Positions 35,084-45,965 are shown, counted from the stretch's first letter. The stretch is 64,000 bases of DNA from Paenibacillus sp. PvR098 (GCF_017833255.1 NZ_JAFIBU010000001.1:2485001-2549000), one strand, 5' to 3'. Numbers and translations are program-made. Notes: a model not told the origin generated them from the sequence alone.

Positions 35084-35199
35084 TTTTCTCTCCTCACTAC
35101 TTAACGTCTAAACACACGGTTTACTTTTATTGTGTAAGGTTTAACGTAACATCTTTGAAACGTGGAGAAAGCTCCAAACAATCATGGAGCTTTCATGGG

Positions 35200-36342
35200 T
35201 TAAAAATTATTTTTTAACAACCTAATAGTAGGCTCAGGTTCTTTGTAATTTAGAGTTCCTTCATCAAGATTACATAGCATCTCAATGTACTCTTGCGGAA
35301 CGGATACTTCTTGGATCAATTGTAATTCATTTTTGATCTTATTCTCCAGTAACATTAAGATGCTTTTCCTTAGAACGACAGGTTCTTGTAATGGAACGAC
35401 ATCATCGAGAGGCTCTTTAGTTCTCATCTTCTTCATAGACATTTGTTTGACTAAAGAGGTGTACTTACTCTCGTCAATGATTTTCAAATCTAAGCACCTG
35501 AACAACATAGCGGCAATTGACACATTCCAGTACTTTTTCAGATCTACAAAATGGAGCAACGAAGTAGAAGTTACTGTCTTAGCAAAAGCTTCTGCTGGCA
35601 TTAACAAGGCTGACGCAAAACGATTCGCTTGGTTCTCCATATTTTTAAATTCATCACGGTTAAGTACATCCTGATTATCAATTTCCTTATGCATCAATAT
35701 GTGTCCTAATTCATGAGCACCATCGAATTGCCGTCTGAATGCGGACTGCTTATCATTGCCAAGAAAAATAAAAGGTCTGCCTTTTCGGTGCTGACAAAAA
35801 GCATCGACCTTTTCGCTATCAGTATCTACTGAAAACACAATGACCCCATATCTCTCCAATAAGTGAACAATATTCGTGATTGGTTTATCACCCAAGTCCC
35901 AATACTTCCGAACTTGTTCGGCTAATTGCTCAATTGAATTATTCTCCCACTCTGAGTCGAGGCAAAAGGAACTGTCTGGCAAGTTTAGATCAGGGAATTC
36001 GATATACTCGGATAAATACTCATAGATATACCCCGCTAATAATGTCTTTTGAAATTGGACTTCCTTGCTCTTCTTTGTAGCTGTAGCATTGGCACGAAAA
36101 AATGTGTTACCAACATATTGTTCAGTGAACTCTCGATAAAAAAAACTTTTAGGGAATTTGAGTGTATTGATTAACGCCAACACTGTCTCTTGTTTTGGGG
36201 AATGCTCTCCCAGCTCAAATTGGGATATTGCTTGTTTTGATACTCCAATCTTTTCTGCAAGACCACTAATTGTCATGCCCCGTACTAAACGTGCCTCCCT
36301 TAGCCTTTTCGGGTTAAACTGCGGCTCTTGTTTTACATTCAT
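35200..36342 (-). CDS. XRE-family regulator fused to ImmA/IrrE metallopeptidase
   Basis: The 380-residue protein starts at an ATG after AGGAGA. Residues ~12-67 are an XRE helix-turn-helix (MTISGLAEKIGVSKQAISQF). The middle (~225-245) carries the zinc-protease motif HELGH in FDGAHELGHILMHKE. Proteins of this type cleave or inactivate repressors and antitoxins, or act as antitoxin-like regulators. It lies 31 bases downstream of an unknown 227-residue gene in the same direction, so the two are probably an operon, possibly a toxin-antitoxin or phage-sensing pair. Confidence 0.88.
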   Translation of the reverse strand: MNVKQEPQFNPKRLREARLVRGMTISGLAEKIGVSKQAISQFELGEHSPKQETVLALINTLKFPKSFFYREFTEQYVGNTFFRANATATKKSKEVQFQKTLLAGYIYEYLSEYIEFPDLNLPDSSFCLDSEWENNSIEQLAEQVRKYWDLGDKPITNIVHLLERYGVIVFSVDTDSEKVDAFCQHRKGRPFIFLGNDKQSAFRRQFDGAHELGHILMHKEIDNQDVLNRDEFKNMENQANRFASALLMPAEAFAKTVTSTSLLHFVDLKKYWNVSIAAMLFRCLDLKIIDESKYTSLVKQMSMKKMRTKEPLDDVVPLQEPVVLRKSILMLLENKIKNELQLIQEVSVPQEYIEMLCNLDEGTLNYKEPEPTIRLLKNNF

Positions 36343-36373
36343 AATAAATTTCTCCTAATCTGCAGAAGTCTTT

Positions 36374-37057
36374 CTAAGTTGAAGGGGAATTCTTTAATTT
36401 AACCACAATATCGCTGTCTTCTTTTGGTGTTTTTAGCCGAGGTTCGATATCAGAAGCTCTGTAGTTGTTCAGTGGAATAATGCCTTTTGTATTGTCGATG
36501 ATTGAATCCGTAATATCTTCCTTGTAGATCCATTCTTCTTGGTCGGGTCTTAAAGCCCCCTCATAAATGACATCGCTGTCCCGATCATAACTTATTACGA
36601 TTCCAAAGGGGTGATTGTCTGGACCTTGAAATAACGAGGGTTGATAAATGGTATCCCCCATTAAATCTTCTTTTGGTGCACCTGCATCAAGCAGACGATC
36701 AAAATTCGATGAAGCAAAATCTCCTCGATATCCGCTTGGGTTATAAATATATTTGTTTTTCGGCAACTTTGACACCAGGATAAGTATGTTTCTAATTGTA
36801 TCCTGAATCACGATATATGGGTGGAATCCTGCTTTTTTCTTGAAAACTTTCATTTGTGTATGTGGGTTGCTCAATATCATTCTTTCAACATGTGAATTTA
36901 CGGCATCATATTGTAAACGAGGGGCATATGTATTTGTGGTGAATTCTGGAAGCAACGCCTTTATTGACTGATACTCCTTTTTGCCTTCTTGTATCCCCCT
37001 TACAATAAGGCTCCTCTGCTCGTCCAACAACGTGCATTCCTCAAGATACGTTTTCAT
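36374..37057 (-). CDS. Hypothetical protein paired with XRE/ImmA-IrrE protein
   Basis: The start chosen is the ATG at 37057 with GGAGGGG upstream; the longer frame to 37081 lacks a ribosome site. The 227 residues contain no domain I can name with confidence. The middle part (HPYIVIQDTIRNILILVSKLP ... GIVISYDRDSDVIYEGAL) looks like a mixed alpha/beta fold. It is the first gene of a two-gene unit with the ImmA/IrrE protein and may be the effector or toxin of the pair. That role is inference. Confidence 0.65.
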   Translation of the reverse strand: MKTYLEECTLLDEQRSLIVRGIQEGKKEYQSIKALLPEFTTNTYAPRLQYDAVNSHVERMILSNPHTQMKVFKKKAGFHPYIVIQDTIRNILILVSKLPKNKYIYNPSGYRGDFASSNFDRLLDAGAPKEDLMGDTIYQPSLFQGPDNHPFGIVISYDRDSDVIYEGALRPDQEEWIYKEDITDSIIDNTKGIIPLNNYRASDIEPRLKTPKEDSDIVVKLKNSPST

Positions 37058-37435
37058 TAAACGACCCCTCCCACGCTCCAATATATACCATAATTATTTA
37101 CCACTTTTACTATATTGTCAAGTAACATTGGTTTTTTATATTAAATTTCAAGTTTCGAGGTTTTTATAAATCTTTCTATTTAGACTCAAAGTGATCATTT
37201 ATTCAGTCAGCTCGATTTCTATTCTTCCAAAGTCGTTTAAGTCTGGCACAAAAAAGCCCCCATCCTTCCTTACAATGATTCTACGGAGAAAGCAATTGGG
37301 GAACTACTGATTTATTGTCCGAGTAAGTTTCGACCTTTAGATCGCTAAAGTATTTATATGGAATAAGGACAAAGAGGTGTTAAAATAGATTTATAACAGT
37401 CATTTACGGTAATGTCATCGGGGGTCGGGACTTAG
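37058..37435. other. Divergent intergenic region
   Basis: AT-rich, no gene seen. It should contain the promoters of the leftward pair and the rightward nuclease-like gene. An A6 run with GCCCCC near 37248-37262 could be half of a decayed terminator. Confidence 0.4.
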
Positions 37436-38488
37436 GTGAATGGTAACTTTGTAAGTATCATAGGCTATCAGTTTGAAAGGGTACATACAGGTGTAATCTC
37501 TTGGATTCTTGAAACAAAAAATGTTTTGGTTACAATGGACCGTAAATATGAAGTCCTTCGTAGAATCTATCGTATGTGCAATCAAACCATCAATTTCAAG
37601 GAAACGGATATACAGAATATTACCTGCTCACCTGAATACTCTTTTGGTCGCAAGCGGAAGATCGATCTTGTCGTAAGGGTTGATCTAAACAATCAGAGTA
37701 CAAAATATTTAGTTATTGAAATGAAGGTAGATTCAATCCCCTACAGTGAACAACTTAACGGAACACGAAACGATTTTCTCCAAGACAAAAACTGCAATCC
37801 TGATGATGCCTCATTTTTGTTATTCCTTTTTGGCTCGGCTCAAGTTTGTGTTCAGCCTGTCCTTCACTCTTTTATAGTGTTTCGACTCCCAGAAATTCGT
37901 GAAGTTTTTTCGGGTTTATATATCGACCATCATGTTTATGATGATTGGATTGAAGCTTTGACAGATGAGGATTTCAGAAGAATGGACATAATGAAAGAAC
38001 TGGAGATTACCCCCAAAATTTTTGATGAAAAGTATTGGAAGGGTCGGGGATACCACCTTTGGTTTCCACTGTTTTACTATATATATTTCGAATTAAAACG
38101 ATATTCAAAATATTCTGTTCAGTGGGATATATATAGCGGCAGTAATAATCCTGTTATGAATTGGAGGGATGGTTGGCTCAAGAAGAAAATCTTGGGTTAT
38201 AACGTTGAGTTTTATTGGGAGTTCAACTATGAGGATTTCATATTGAAGGTATTATTGGATGAGAACAATAAGATGCCTCAAGACGATCTGAACTGGCTGA
38301 GGGATGAAATAGCAACCTTTTGTAACTATGAGACAATGAAGTGTGGAAAAAGTACTCAAAACCGTTATGGGAAGTTTAACTCCCTATACAAATGGAAATT
38401 CGATTTCAAGACACAAGATTTTGCTCAAATCATGAAAGAAGTTGATGAGATACTTGATAAGGTACATCCAAAGGTAATTTCTTTATAA
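37436..38488 (+). CDS. PD-(D/E)XK nuclease-superfamily protein
   Basis: The 350-residue protein begins with GTG; GGGGGTCGGGA lies upstream. The nuclease core is visible at ~75-110: KRKIDLVVRV (Asp), then YLVIEMKVDSIPYSEQ (E-x-K), the typical D...ExK pattern. The C-terminal half (LWFPLFYYIYFELKRY..., WEFNYEDFILKVLLDE) resembles many defence-island nuclease-like proteins of unknown target. It is convergent with the Tn7-like tnsD gene and is probably cargo of that element or of the island. A terminator follows. Confidence 0.75.
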   Translation: MNGNFVSIIGYQFERVHTGVISWILETKNVLVTMDRKYEVLRRIYRMCNQTINFKETDIQNITCSPEYSFGRKRKIDLVVRVDLNNQSTKYLVIEMKVDSIPYSEQLNGTRNDFLQDKNCNPDDASFLLFLFGSAQVCVQPVLHSFIVFRLPEIREVFSGLYIDHHVYDDWIEALTDEDFRRMDIMKELEITPKIFDEKYWKGRGYHLWFPLFYYIYFELKRYSKYSVQWDIYSGSNNPVMNWRDGWLKKKILGYNVEFYWEFNYEDFILKVLLDENNKMPQDDLNWLRDEIATFCNYETMKCGKSTQNRYGKFNSLYKWKFDFKTQDFAQIMKEVDEILDKVHPKVISL

Positions 38489-38499
38489 ATAGGAATCGT

Positions 38500-38537
38500 A
38501 CCGCAGTTTTCAACTTAGTGAAACTGCGGTTTATTGG
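38500..38537. terminator. Terminator between nuclease-like gene and tnsD
   Basis: ACCGCAGTTTTCA pairs with TGAAACTGCGGT (one bulge), followed by TTATT on the plus strand; it can serve both convergent genes. Confidence 0.75.
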
Positions 38538-38574
38538 AGCATTTTATTTTAAATTTCATCAGGACAGAATAGTA

Positions 38575-40422
38575 TCATGCCTTTAAAAATGGATCTTCCG
38601 AGTTTATCATTGTCTCAATTATAGAAGCATCTATGATTTCAGGACGCACACCAGCCTTTCGTAACACCTCCCATCTTGTAATCCTCCTACCTTCCCGTTT
38701 CAGTTCTTTAATAGCCCATTTTAATCTCCGCAATCGATATTGTTCGTTGCTCCCAACCACGAGTTTTAAATAAGCCTTAGTTAGCGGCAATTTATCAAGA
38801 TACTTGTCCAAGAGAGTTCTATTACCAATTTCAAGCCCGATAGAATTTATACTTATTTGTTTTGGCTTTCCGTCCCTGGCTTGAATAGCGACGACTGAGA
38901 TTTTAATCTTCTCAACAAGATCTCTGTCCCGACTATTCCAATTAATCCTGGTTTTCGAAGCACCTCTTCTCTTTACCTTCGTTGGCGATTCCCGTTCGAG
39001 CCATGACCGATCTAAACGATACAACCGATTAAATAGTGTGGGATTCAGTTTTCTCAGTTCTGTTCTGGACAAACACGGATACTTATTTTGCATAGTCTTC
39101 CATTCCGCTCGATCCTCTATTCTTTGCTTTTCCTCCTCTAACTGCCTTTCCTTTTTTCCTCCCCCCTCTTCCTTATCTATGTATTTTTTTACAGTGCGTA
39201 TATTGGCTTGAATTCGTATACCAATCTCCTGCAAACTCATGCCTGCCTCAGCTAACCTCTTACACTCTTTTTCCCATACCATTCCAAATCGCTTTACTCT
39301 CATACTTGTCTTTGCGTCTTCCCCAGCCCGTAGAGTATATACGAATCCACATGAGCAATGGAATGTCCCAGTAGCTTTCTTATCTTGTACGGTCAAATAA
39401 ATCTCATTAACAACAAGACTTCCATGATGATCAGCGGCGGGATTCATACACATCCATGGTCCATTACCAAATGGTTTGTACGATCCACAATTTGTGAAGA
39501 ATTCCTCTACATCGGCATTGAGAAATTGTATTAATAGAAGATGGCGAATCGGGTGGAAAGTTCTATGATGCTTCCTGGTTAGTTGTTTTAGCCAATTATT
39601 TTTTGTATGAATACCAGATTGCAAATGTTCAAGAAAGTTCTCACCAAAATTAGAAATAAAATCTCGATAAAGCCTATCTTGGTCAACCTTATGTCCAATG
39701 GTACTGGAATAACCATATTCTTTTAACTTATTCCAATACTACTGTTCAAACCAATCAAACGATCGATTCGGATACCGATTACTAAGGAGCATCTTTATAT
39801 TGTTGCTAAGATGTTGGTATTTCCCGATTTCGTTCAAAGATGTTATCTCGGTAACACCATTAAGCGGACTATTACTTGCATCCGCCGCTATAAACTTATA
39901 TTTGTTTTCTCCGTGCAATTGAATATCACTATCTAAAAGAATAGTTCCATGTTCGACACATACATCTAAACCAGGGATTTGATGCATTCTGTGCCAGTAT
40001 CTTTCGCCATAGGTCTTGAGGTCTTGAATTAGGCACTCTCTGCAAAATCGGATCCTCTTATTCCGACGTATTGAACTGCCCATAATACCAAGCCGAGAAT
40101 AAACTTCGTTTCCAATACCCTCAACCATCGATCTATATACTGCATCTGCTTGACCAGGAGGCAAGAATGCCGAATAAAATGGGAACAAGGTATGTTCCAT
40201 AATCAATTGTTCTACTGTTATTTGGGACGTAATCGGCAGTCTCTCAACTAATCCGCCAATTTTTGTGGGGAGATCAACGGAAGCAGTAATATGCTTGTCT
40301 CCAAAAATATGTTGCAACATGTTGCGGTGATTCGGTTCTCCTGACCATTTTTTCAGCCTACCTATAATTGAATAGAGTAGCTCGTCAGGATAGGGGGTCG
40401 GGAAAAATAGAAGCATTGCCAA
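38575..40422 (-). pseudogene. tnsD: TnsD/TniQ-family target-site selector with in-frame TAG
   Basis: One frame of 615 codons interrupted by a single TAG at 39739-39741. The first 227 residues are TniQ-like (FFPTPYPDELLYSIIGRL; the zinc part RFCRECLIQD ... HQIPGLDVCVEHG). After the TAG the same frame continues without loss (YWNKLKEYGYSS ... DQDRLYRDFISNFGENFLEHL) through the TnsD middle, another Cys-rich part (FHCSCGFVYTLRAG) and a C-terminal DNA-binding region. CAG to TAG is the simplest origin. It follows tnsC by three bases. TnsD proteins bind the chromosomal attachment site; as it stands only the N-domain is made, unless TAG is read through. Confidence 0.85.
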
Positions 40423-40425
40423 TTA

Positions 40426-42054
40426 TCACCCCGTATATCCAAAATCATGTCGAATTATTCCCGCTCGTTTTAACGATTCATAGGCAGATATGCCTTCTTT
40501 TTCTCCAACCTTCACAATGTGCCGAAGATCCCCTTCCCATTTTTTTTGAATCCCTTTCTCCTCAAGCTTCTCCTTCCCCTTGTCTATTGAAATTTGATAC
40601 GTCGCTTGAACAAGCTCATTCAAGTCAGTCATAGTTGGTTGTAGATTCAGTACCACATTTACCAGACGATCCGCTTCCTTCTCTTTAATCCCCAGAAGTT
40701 GTAATCTGTTCACCGCACTCTCCCTAAGATGTGTGATTTGTTGTTGTCTGGAGTCTGAATGCTTTCGCGTTTCCTTAATGAAGGTTTGTACTTGGATCTG
40801 GGTCTGCTCCTTGTGCATAAACTCCGTGATATCTGGCATAACGATATCTTGATAATCAATTAATTGAGATGTTCTTCCGCTTCTAAGTGCATCCAGCATT
40901 GGACGAATCAACTTTAACTCATTTGCCACTTTACGAATCATTGCTCCAGTAATGGTTTCCTTCCCCGTTGATATCGCCCGTACTTGTATCATCATGAACA
41001 GCTTAACCACAATATCAGGTATGCCTTGCGTTTCGTCGTAAAGAACAGATAAAATTTCATCAGTCAATTCAACTGGCTTTTGGATCCATTGATACTTCCA
41101 CAGTCCTGAAAGAAATAAATCGAACGATGCATCCTTCTGGAGCCGATCCCAGAAAAAATTCCCATGTCCACTAATATTTCTCCTTGCCTGACGAAACTCG
41201 GATTGTAATACATTTAACGATTTTGGCGTGCCGACTAACAAAATGGGAATATTGGCCGTATTGATTAAAGTCGTAAAAAAGTTGAGAACAGCTGCACTAC
41301 CTCCACTTTTGGCAAGGCTAAGGTGTTGTATCTCGTCGATCACAAGTATTCCAAGACCTATGTTCTGCAAAAGCTTGGATATGATCGGAATCATGATATT
41401 GGTTGACTTATGACCGCTTCCATACCTCTCCATGTAATTAGTTCCAAGTAAAGCATCGATGGTCATGAAAAACTGTAGACAAAGGGCTTTCAATGATCCG
41501 TCATAGCTCGTCTCAATTCGAAGGTATGAAACCATATATCTTGAGAAGTCAATTCCCTTGTATTTCGAATGAACAATAACTTGCGGGGTAAGGGAGAGAA
41601 TTCTTGCAAGGGAACTGGTCTTTCCTGATCCCGAAATGCCAATTAAGGTTAAGGACTTAGATGATGAGTTTTGATGGGGAATGGCGGTTTGACTTACTCT
41701 TCCCTCTCCCTCTTTGCCCAATCTCCACCTGACATAACTCGGAGAAATAGGATTCCGATCAACGTATCCATTCCGAAGCATGGTGGAAATCGCTTGTTCA
41801 AGCCGAATGTGTTCATGAGTCGGTTGGAAATATTGAAATAACCTTTGAAGTAAATGAACACGCATATATGGCTCCAGCAATCGTTCATTCGGATCGAATG
41901 CAGGATAATATGCTAACTGCTCAATCACCTGCTTAGGTGACAAGATCTGTGGCAGACATTCAATGAATGGATTCCCTTCATAATCCTTGATGAGCTGTTC
42001 CTTATATTCTGCTACTACCGCTTCTGTCCCATTCGGCAAACTAACGATTTCCAT
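40426..42054 (-). CDS. tnsC: TnsC AAA+ transposition regulator
   Basis: The 542-residue protein has Walker A GISGSGKT (139-146) and Walker B ILVIDEIQHL (~236-245), followed by sensor LLVGTPKS, as in the TnsC/TniB family of target-complex ATPases. The first ~125 residues would contact TnsA/TnsB and the C-terminal part the target selector. It overlaps tnsB by 14 bases and is intact, unlike its two neighbours. Confidence 0.92.
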   Translation of the reverse strand: MEIVSLPNGTEAVVAEYKEQLIKDYEGNPFIECLPQILSPKQVIEQLAYYPAFDPNERLLEPYMRVHLLQRLFQYFQPTHEHIRLEQAISTMLRNGYVDRNPISPSYVRWRLGKEGEGRVSQTAIPHQNSSSKSLTLIGISGSGKTSSLARILSLTPQVIVHSKYKGIDFSRYMVSYLRIETSYDGSLKALCLQFFMTIDALLGTNYMERYGSGHKSTNIMIPIISKLLQNIGLGILVIDEIQHLSLAKSGGSAAVLNFFTTLINTANIPILLVGTPKSLNVLQSEFRQARRNISGHGNFFWDRLQKDASFDLFLSGLWKYQWIQKPVELTDEILSVLYDETQGIPDIVVKLFMMIQVRAISTGKETITGAMIRKVANELKLIRPMLDALRSGRTSQLIDYQDIVMPDITEFMHKEQTQIQVQTFIKETRKHSDSRQQQITHLRESAVNRLQLLGIKEKEADRLVNVVLNLQPTMTDLNELVQATYQISIDKGKEKLEEKGIQKKWEGDLRHIVKVGEKEGISAYESLKRAGIIRHDFGYTG

Positions 42055-44196
42055 GTAGCCCCTCCTGCTGTAACTGCTTCAATAATTCAAGATGATTGGG
42101 CATATCATTATCATCTTTTTGTTCGTTCGAATCAGCGGCAGGGGCATTCGGTTGCCTTACTCCCGATAAAATAATGCTTTCCTGCTCTCGATTGTGTTCC
42201 GTCTCTTTTCGTCTATTTTCACGAATATCCCTCAGCTTTTTGGCATTGGATTCTGGAACTGCTTCCGCTTTTGTTTTTTTGACTGCTACTTGGACGATCT
42301 CCTCTATCTCCGCCGCTAACGAAATACGTTGCCCTAATTCTTGTTCTTTGAATCCTGCCTTTTCCTGTTGTTCCATGGCTAACAAAAATATAACATCATC
42401 TGTTGACCTGTCCTTATATCGTAACTGGGACTCCAGCAAATAGCAGACATCATATTCGTTACGTCCTAACCGCAAATATATTTGAGTCACGCATCGGGGG
42501 TCGTAAGAAATATCCACTTTGAATGTCCCTTTCCTTGCCCGAATAAACCATTTTTCTTTTAGAGCTGTTTCACAACTGTACAACATGCCGTTGAACCTGA
42601 TTCCTTTTGGAGTCACAGTTGCTCTTTCGGATGGAAGGAGATTAAATCGAAGAACATCTTGAGATACCCTCCGAAGCTTGCCAGATTTATATTGAATACC
42701 GTAATTCCACAAATGAATCGGAATCGGCGGGACATTCTCTGCAATTTGGTTTTCATCACGTTTATAGTCTGCAAGATGATGAAAGTTGTTATAGTGGAGC
42801 ACGCATTTAATGAGAATTCTGGTCACATCTGCTAAGGTCAAAGATGTGTTCAAACGTCTATCCTTCACGCCTCGATCATTTGCATCTTTATATACCGCAC
42901 CTGGCATGAATGGCTTTGCATGGTTTTGAATTATTCCGAAGTATCGTTCTACTAACGGCTTCCAATCTGGGGAAATGGAGTGGTGTTCTTTACCGCAATC
43001 TGCAAATGCTCGATCATTGATATTGCCTTAGAAGTTAACATTTCCCCACGGTCTGCCAAAACAGACTCAGGAATGAATCCCGAAACTGGCCACTCTTCTT
43101 CCTGTATTTCGATTCCAAAACGCTTACAATATTCCACCTTATCTTCAGATACATTCATTAGGGCCATCATTGCCCCACCTGCCCAACTTGGTGACTCCAG
43201 CGAAACATGTATTCCAGCGATAAGATGGCTGTATGAATCAACCACAATGTAACAAGTCGGTCTTCCCAAAATCCTATTTCTGAAAAATTCTGATACAACA
43301 TGTACGTCGAGAATAGTAGCATCTATTTGAAAGACCGCCGCTGGAGCGTAAGCATCTTGTTGCGTTGACCCCAACACTGGTCGGTAATTCTGTTGAAACT
43401 TCCTTGTCCCTTCTCGACTCGTAACCTCTCGCTTCGGATCTCTCCATTTATTGAACCAATATCGAAACTGCCCGAACGACGGAAGTGGAGACCCTTCTTC
43501 CACAACAGGGATTATACTTCCACTTTCCGTATTTTGTTCTATGGCAAAATACTCTTTAATCATCTGTTCATACGCCCATCGTAAAGATGGTCGATTGGGT
43601 TTTGCGGTGTAATAGAATTTATCTAATGCAATGCGAAATAACCGTTTCACTTCATCTGAAATCACCATCTCTCCATACAAGGAAGAATATTTGCTACGAC
43701 GACCCACTTTCAAGCTAAGCTTTCTCTCTTGCCCAGCTCCCCCACAGGAATCGTAATCCGATAATAGTGCGTAGAAGTTTTTCCCACGTTTCCAATACCG
43801 CTTCAGATACTTTGCAATAGTAACAGGACTTAGACCCGATTGTTCGGATGCATTTTGAATCAGTTTTGCACGCTCATTGGAGAGAAAAATATTAGGTTCA
43901 GACCCGTTAGCAGCAATCATTTGGATGACTTCCTTGGCCTGATTCCAACGCTTTTGTTCCTTTTCCGACATCGTTTCAAGACCAACAATTCTGAACCAAG
44001 GATCTGTTTCTTCTATTATATATGTACCTTCTTTGATCCCCTCTTCAATGTCCAACACTTGTCTTGGATCAGGATAGGAGTTGTTGTAAATGTCTACGAC
44101 AAAGCAAGCTTGTCGATCCGAACTGATCCAAACAACACGTTCTATCTGATTTCGATCATCCGCATACCGATAAAGTGTATTAACCACCAATAACAT
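42041..44196 (-). pseudogene. tnsB: TnsB DDE transposase, frameshifted
   Basis: The first frame (44196 to 42952) covers the N-terminal DNA-binding part and the first two catalytic acids: FQIDATILDVHVV and VLADRGEML. It ends at TTPFPQIGSR*. Adding one C to the CCCC run near 42963 restores the family sequence PFPPDWKPLVERYFGIIQ, which supplies the third catalytic Glu, and joins the second frame (to 42041) with the C-terminal part that contacts TnsC. As read, the DDE triad is split and the enzyme is dead. The site is a homopolymer, so a sequencing error or ribosomal slippage is possible. TnsB catalyses strand cleavage at the 3' ends and joining to target DNA. Confidence 0.87.
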
Positions 44197-45037
44197 GCTT
44201 TTTCCCCCTTCCTTCGCTCCTCTGAACTATGGCCCCGATCTCCGATGGAGTTTTATCAAGTTTTATCTCTATGTCCATATTGATTCGAATCCTTCGGCTG
44301 GCTATCAGGTATCGAAATACGAGCAATCCCGTCCCGACTTCAACTTTCATATGCCGATCAAAAGAAGTCAGAACAAAATTTAGGGGATTATCTGTTGTGG
44401 AAATGATGTCTATTAGTTGCTCTGCATAATTAATCATTTCAGTTTTCGTTAGACCATAGTCCTCTATGTTCAGAGCAGGTAACACCCATTCAATGTTCTT
44501 GCTTCTTTGCACGGGGATTTCATTCGGTGTGACGATACCAAAATCTACTTTGCGGGATTTCCAGAATAACCTCTGCAATTCCAGCCGCTCTATTGTTGCC
44601 TTCTTCCCCAACTCTGCCGCATCTTTTATCGTTCTGGCAAATTGATATTCCTTCCCCTGCTCATTGATCGCTGTCACCAGAAATGTTGTAAGCATGACAT
44701 GAGGTAAATTTGTATCTCTATCCTTCAGTCGTTTTAAAAGTGGGTCGTCCAATTGATCAATGATAGACTCCATACCCAACAAGGGATACTGTTCGTTGAG
44801 ATCGATCAAATTCTCGTTATGGTTCCATTCAAGAAGATAGAAATATCTAAGCTGTGAATCAGTAAGAAGATGGACAACTCGATTGGCTATCCTTGAGAAG
44901 ATTCGGGTAGACCTCCCTCTACTTGGAATATCCGACACAGTGAGCCACGGACGGTAGTTCTCTTTTTTTCCTTGCCCTCTTCCTTCTGACAGAAATCTTT
45001 CAAATTTGGCTTCTGTCCAATCTGAACTTCGTGCCAT
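44180..45037 (-). CDS. tnsA: TnsA-like endonuclease subunit, possible loss of one catalytic acid
   Basis: The 285-residue protein is the first gene of the Tn7-like operon; GGAGGGAATT precedes the ATG. Family features: YLLEWNHNENLIDLNEQYPLL with the catalytic Glu, then HVMLTTFLV where family members usually have TTDFLV, so the catalytic Asp seems to be Thr, and RTIKDAAEL with the usual Lys. The C-terminal domain is of the TnsC-contacting type. TnsA makes the 5' cuts that turn copy-in into cut-and-paste; loss of its Asp would favour cointegrates. The alignment was done by eye. Confidence 0.85.
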   Translation of the reverse strand: MARSSDWTEAKFERFLSEGRGQGKKENYRPWLTVSDIPSRGRSTRIFSRIANRVVHLLTDSQLRYFYLLEWNHNENLIDLNEQYPLLGMESIIDQLDDPLLKRLKDRDTNLPHVMLTTFLVTAINEQGKEYQFARTIKDAAELGKKATIERLELQRLFWKSRKVDFGIVTPNEIPVQRSKNIEWVLPALNIEDYGLTKTEMINYAEQLIDIISTTDNPLNFVLTSFDRHMKVEVGTGLLVFRYLIASRRIRINMDIEIKLDKTPSEIGAIVQRSEGRGKKHVIGG

Positions 45038-45077
45038 CTTTAATTCCCTCCATTTCCCCTCAGTGGATACCCCCTAA

Positions 45078-45961
45078 TTAAATTTGCAATCCATCTACTG
45101 CCCGCTGTTTGTCCTCCGCATTACTGCTCACATAAAATCGATACACAATGTCGATGGAACTATGCCCCGATAATAGGGCGACCGTCTTAGGATCAACACC
45201 GCTTTTGATTAATTGCGAGCAGAAAGTATGCCTTGCGGCATGCGGATTTACCCTTACTTCTAACTGAGCTTTTTTGCTGTACTTGTCCATTATTTTGTTA
45301 ATTGCCATTCTACTGAGTGGCCCTCTTTGTCCGATAAGCAATCTATTTGATTGGTCATGTGCTCTGACTTCTAAATATTCCTTTATTGCAGTCACAGCGG
45401 CGGCATTTAGGTTTACTTTTCTGGATTTGTTACCTTTCCCGCTTCGAATAAGAACATGACTATAATTGTTCTTCCCATTGCGATCCGTCAAAACTAAATC
45501 ATCAACCTCAATTCCCACCATCTCCGAACAGCGTATTCCCGTACCGAACAACAGATAATATATGGCGATATCACGCTTGTTGTTTTCCGCTTCAATGGTT
45601 CTCTTAAATCGATACAATTCTTGTTTCTCTACCACTTTTACTTCGTGATCGAGATCTATCGTATTTTTTAACAACACCCTCTTTAATCCGATCTCTTCTT
45701 TGCAAATACCCCGCTTAAACAAAAACCGCTGAAACAGTACAACGCTCTTCATTTTCCGATTGATGCTGGTTGCCTTCAGTTTTTTCTGCAAATTCAAATA
45801 TTGACGATACTCCCTAACGTCTGTCTCCGTGATGGCATCAGTTTCATATCCGAGTGTATCTTTCAACCAGCTTGAAACTGCTTAATGTCAGTTCGATACG
45901 CCTCAATTGTAAGCAAACTTTTTCCTTCCCTTTGTAATTCCTCTCTAAACTGATTCAACAA
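45078..45961 (-). pseudogene. Tyrosine recombinase (XerC/D-like), frameshifted near N-terminus
   Basis: The long frame (45866 to 45078, 262 residues) has the catalytic set: Arg in FGTGIRCSEMVG, Lys in GKGNKSRKV, HAARH, a His/Gly segment LLSGHSS, and Tyr in VYRFYVSS. The N-terminal SAM-like core starts upstream in another frame at a TTG (45958 or 45961) right after AAAGGAG, reading LNQFREELQREGKSLLTIEA. Adding one T to the TTT near 45884 gives YRTDIKQFSSWLKDTLGYE and joins them. It directly precedes the Tn7-like operon and may serve as resolvase or island integrase. Confidence 0.8.
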
Positions 45962-45965
45962 ATTC

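Noticed and set aside
38575..45037. CRISPR-associated transposon
   Set aside because: Tns proteins are present but there is no cas12k or Cascade gene and no repeat-spacer array in the window; a TnsD-type selector is encoded.
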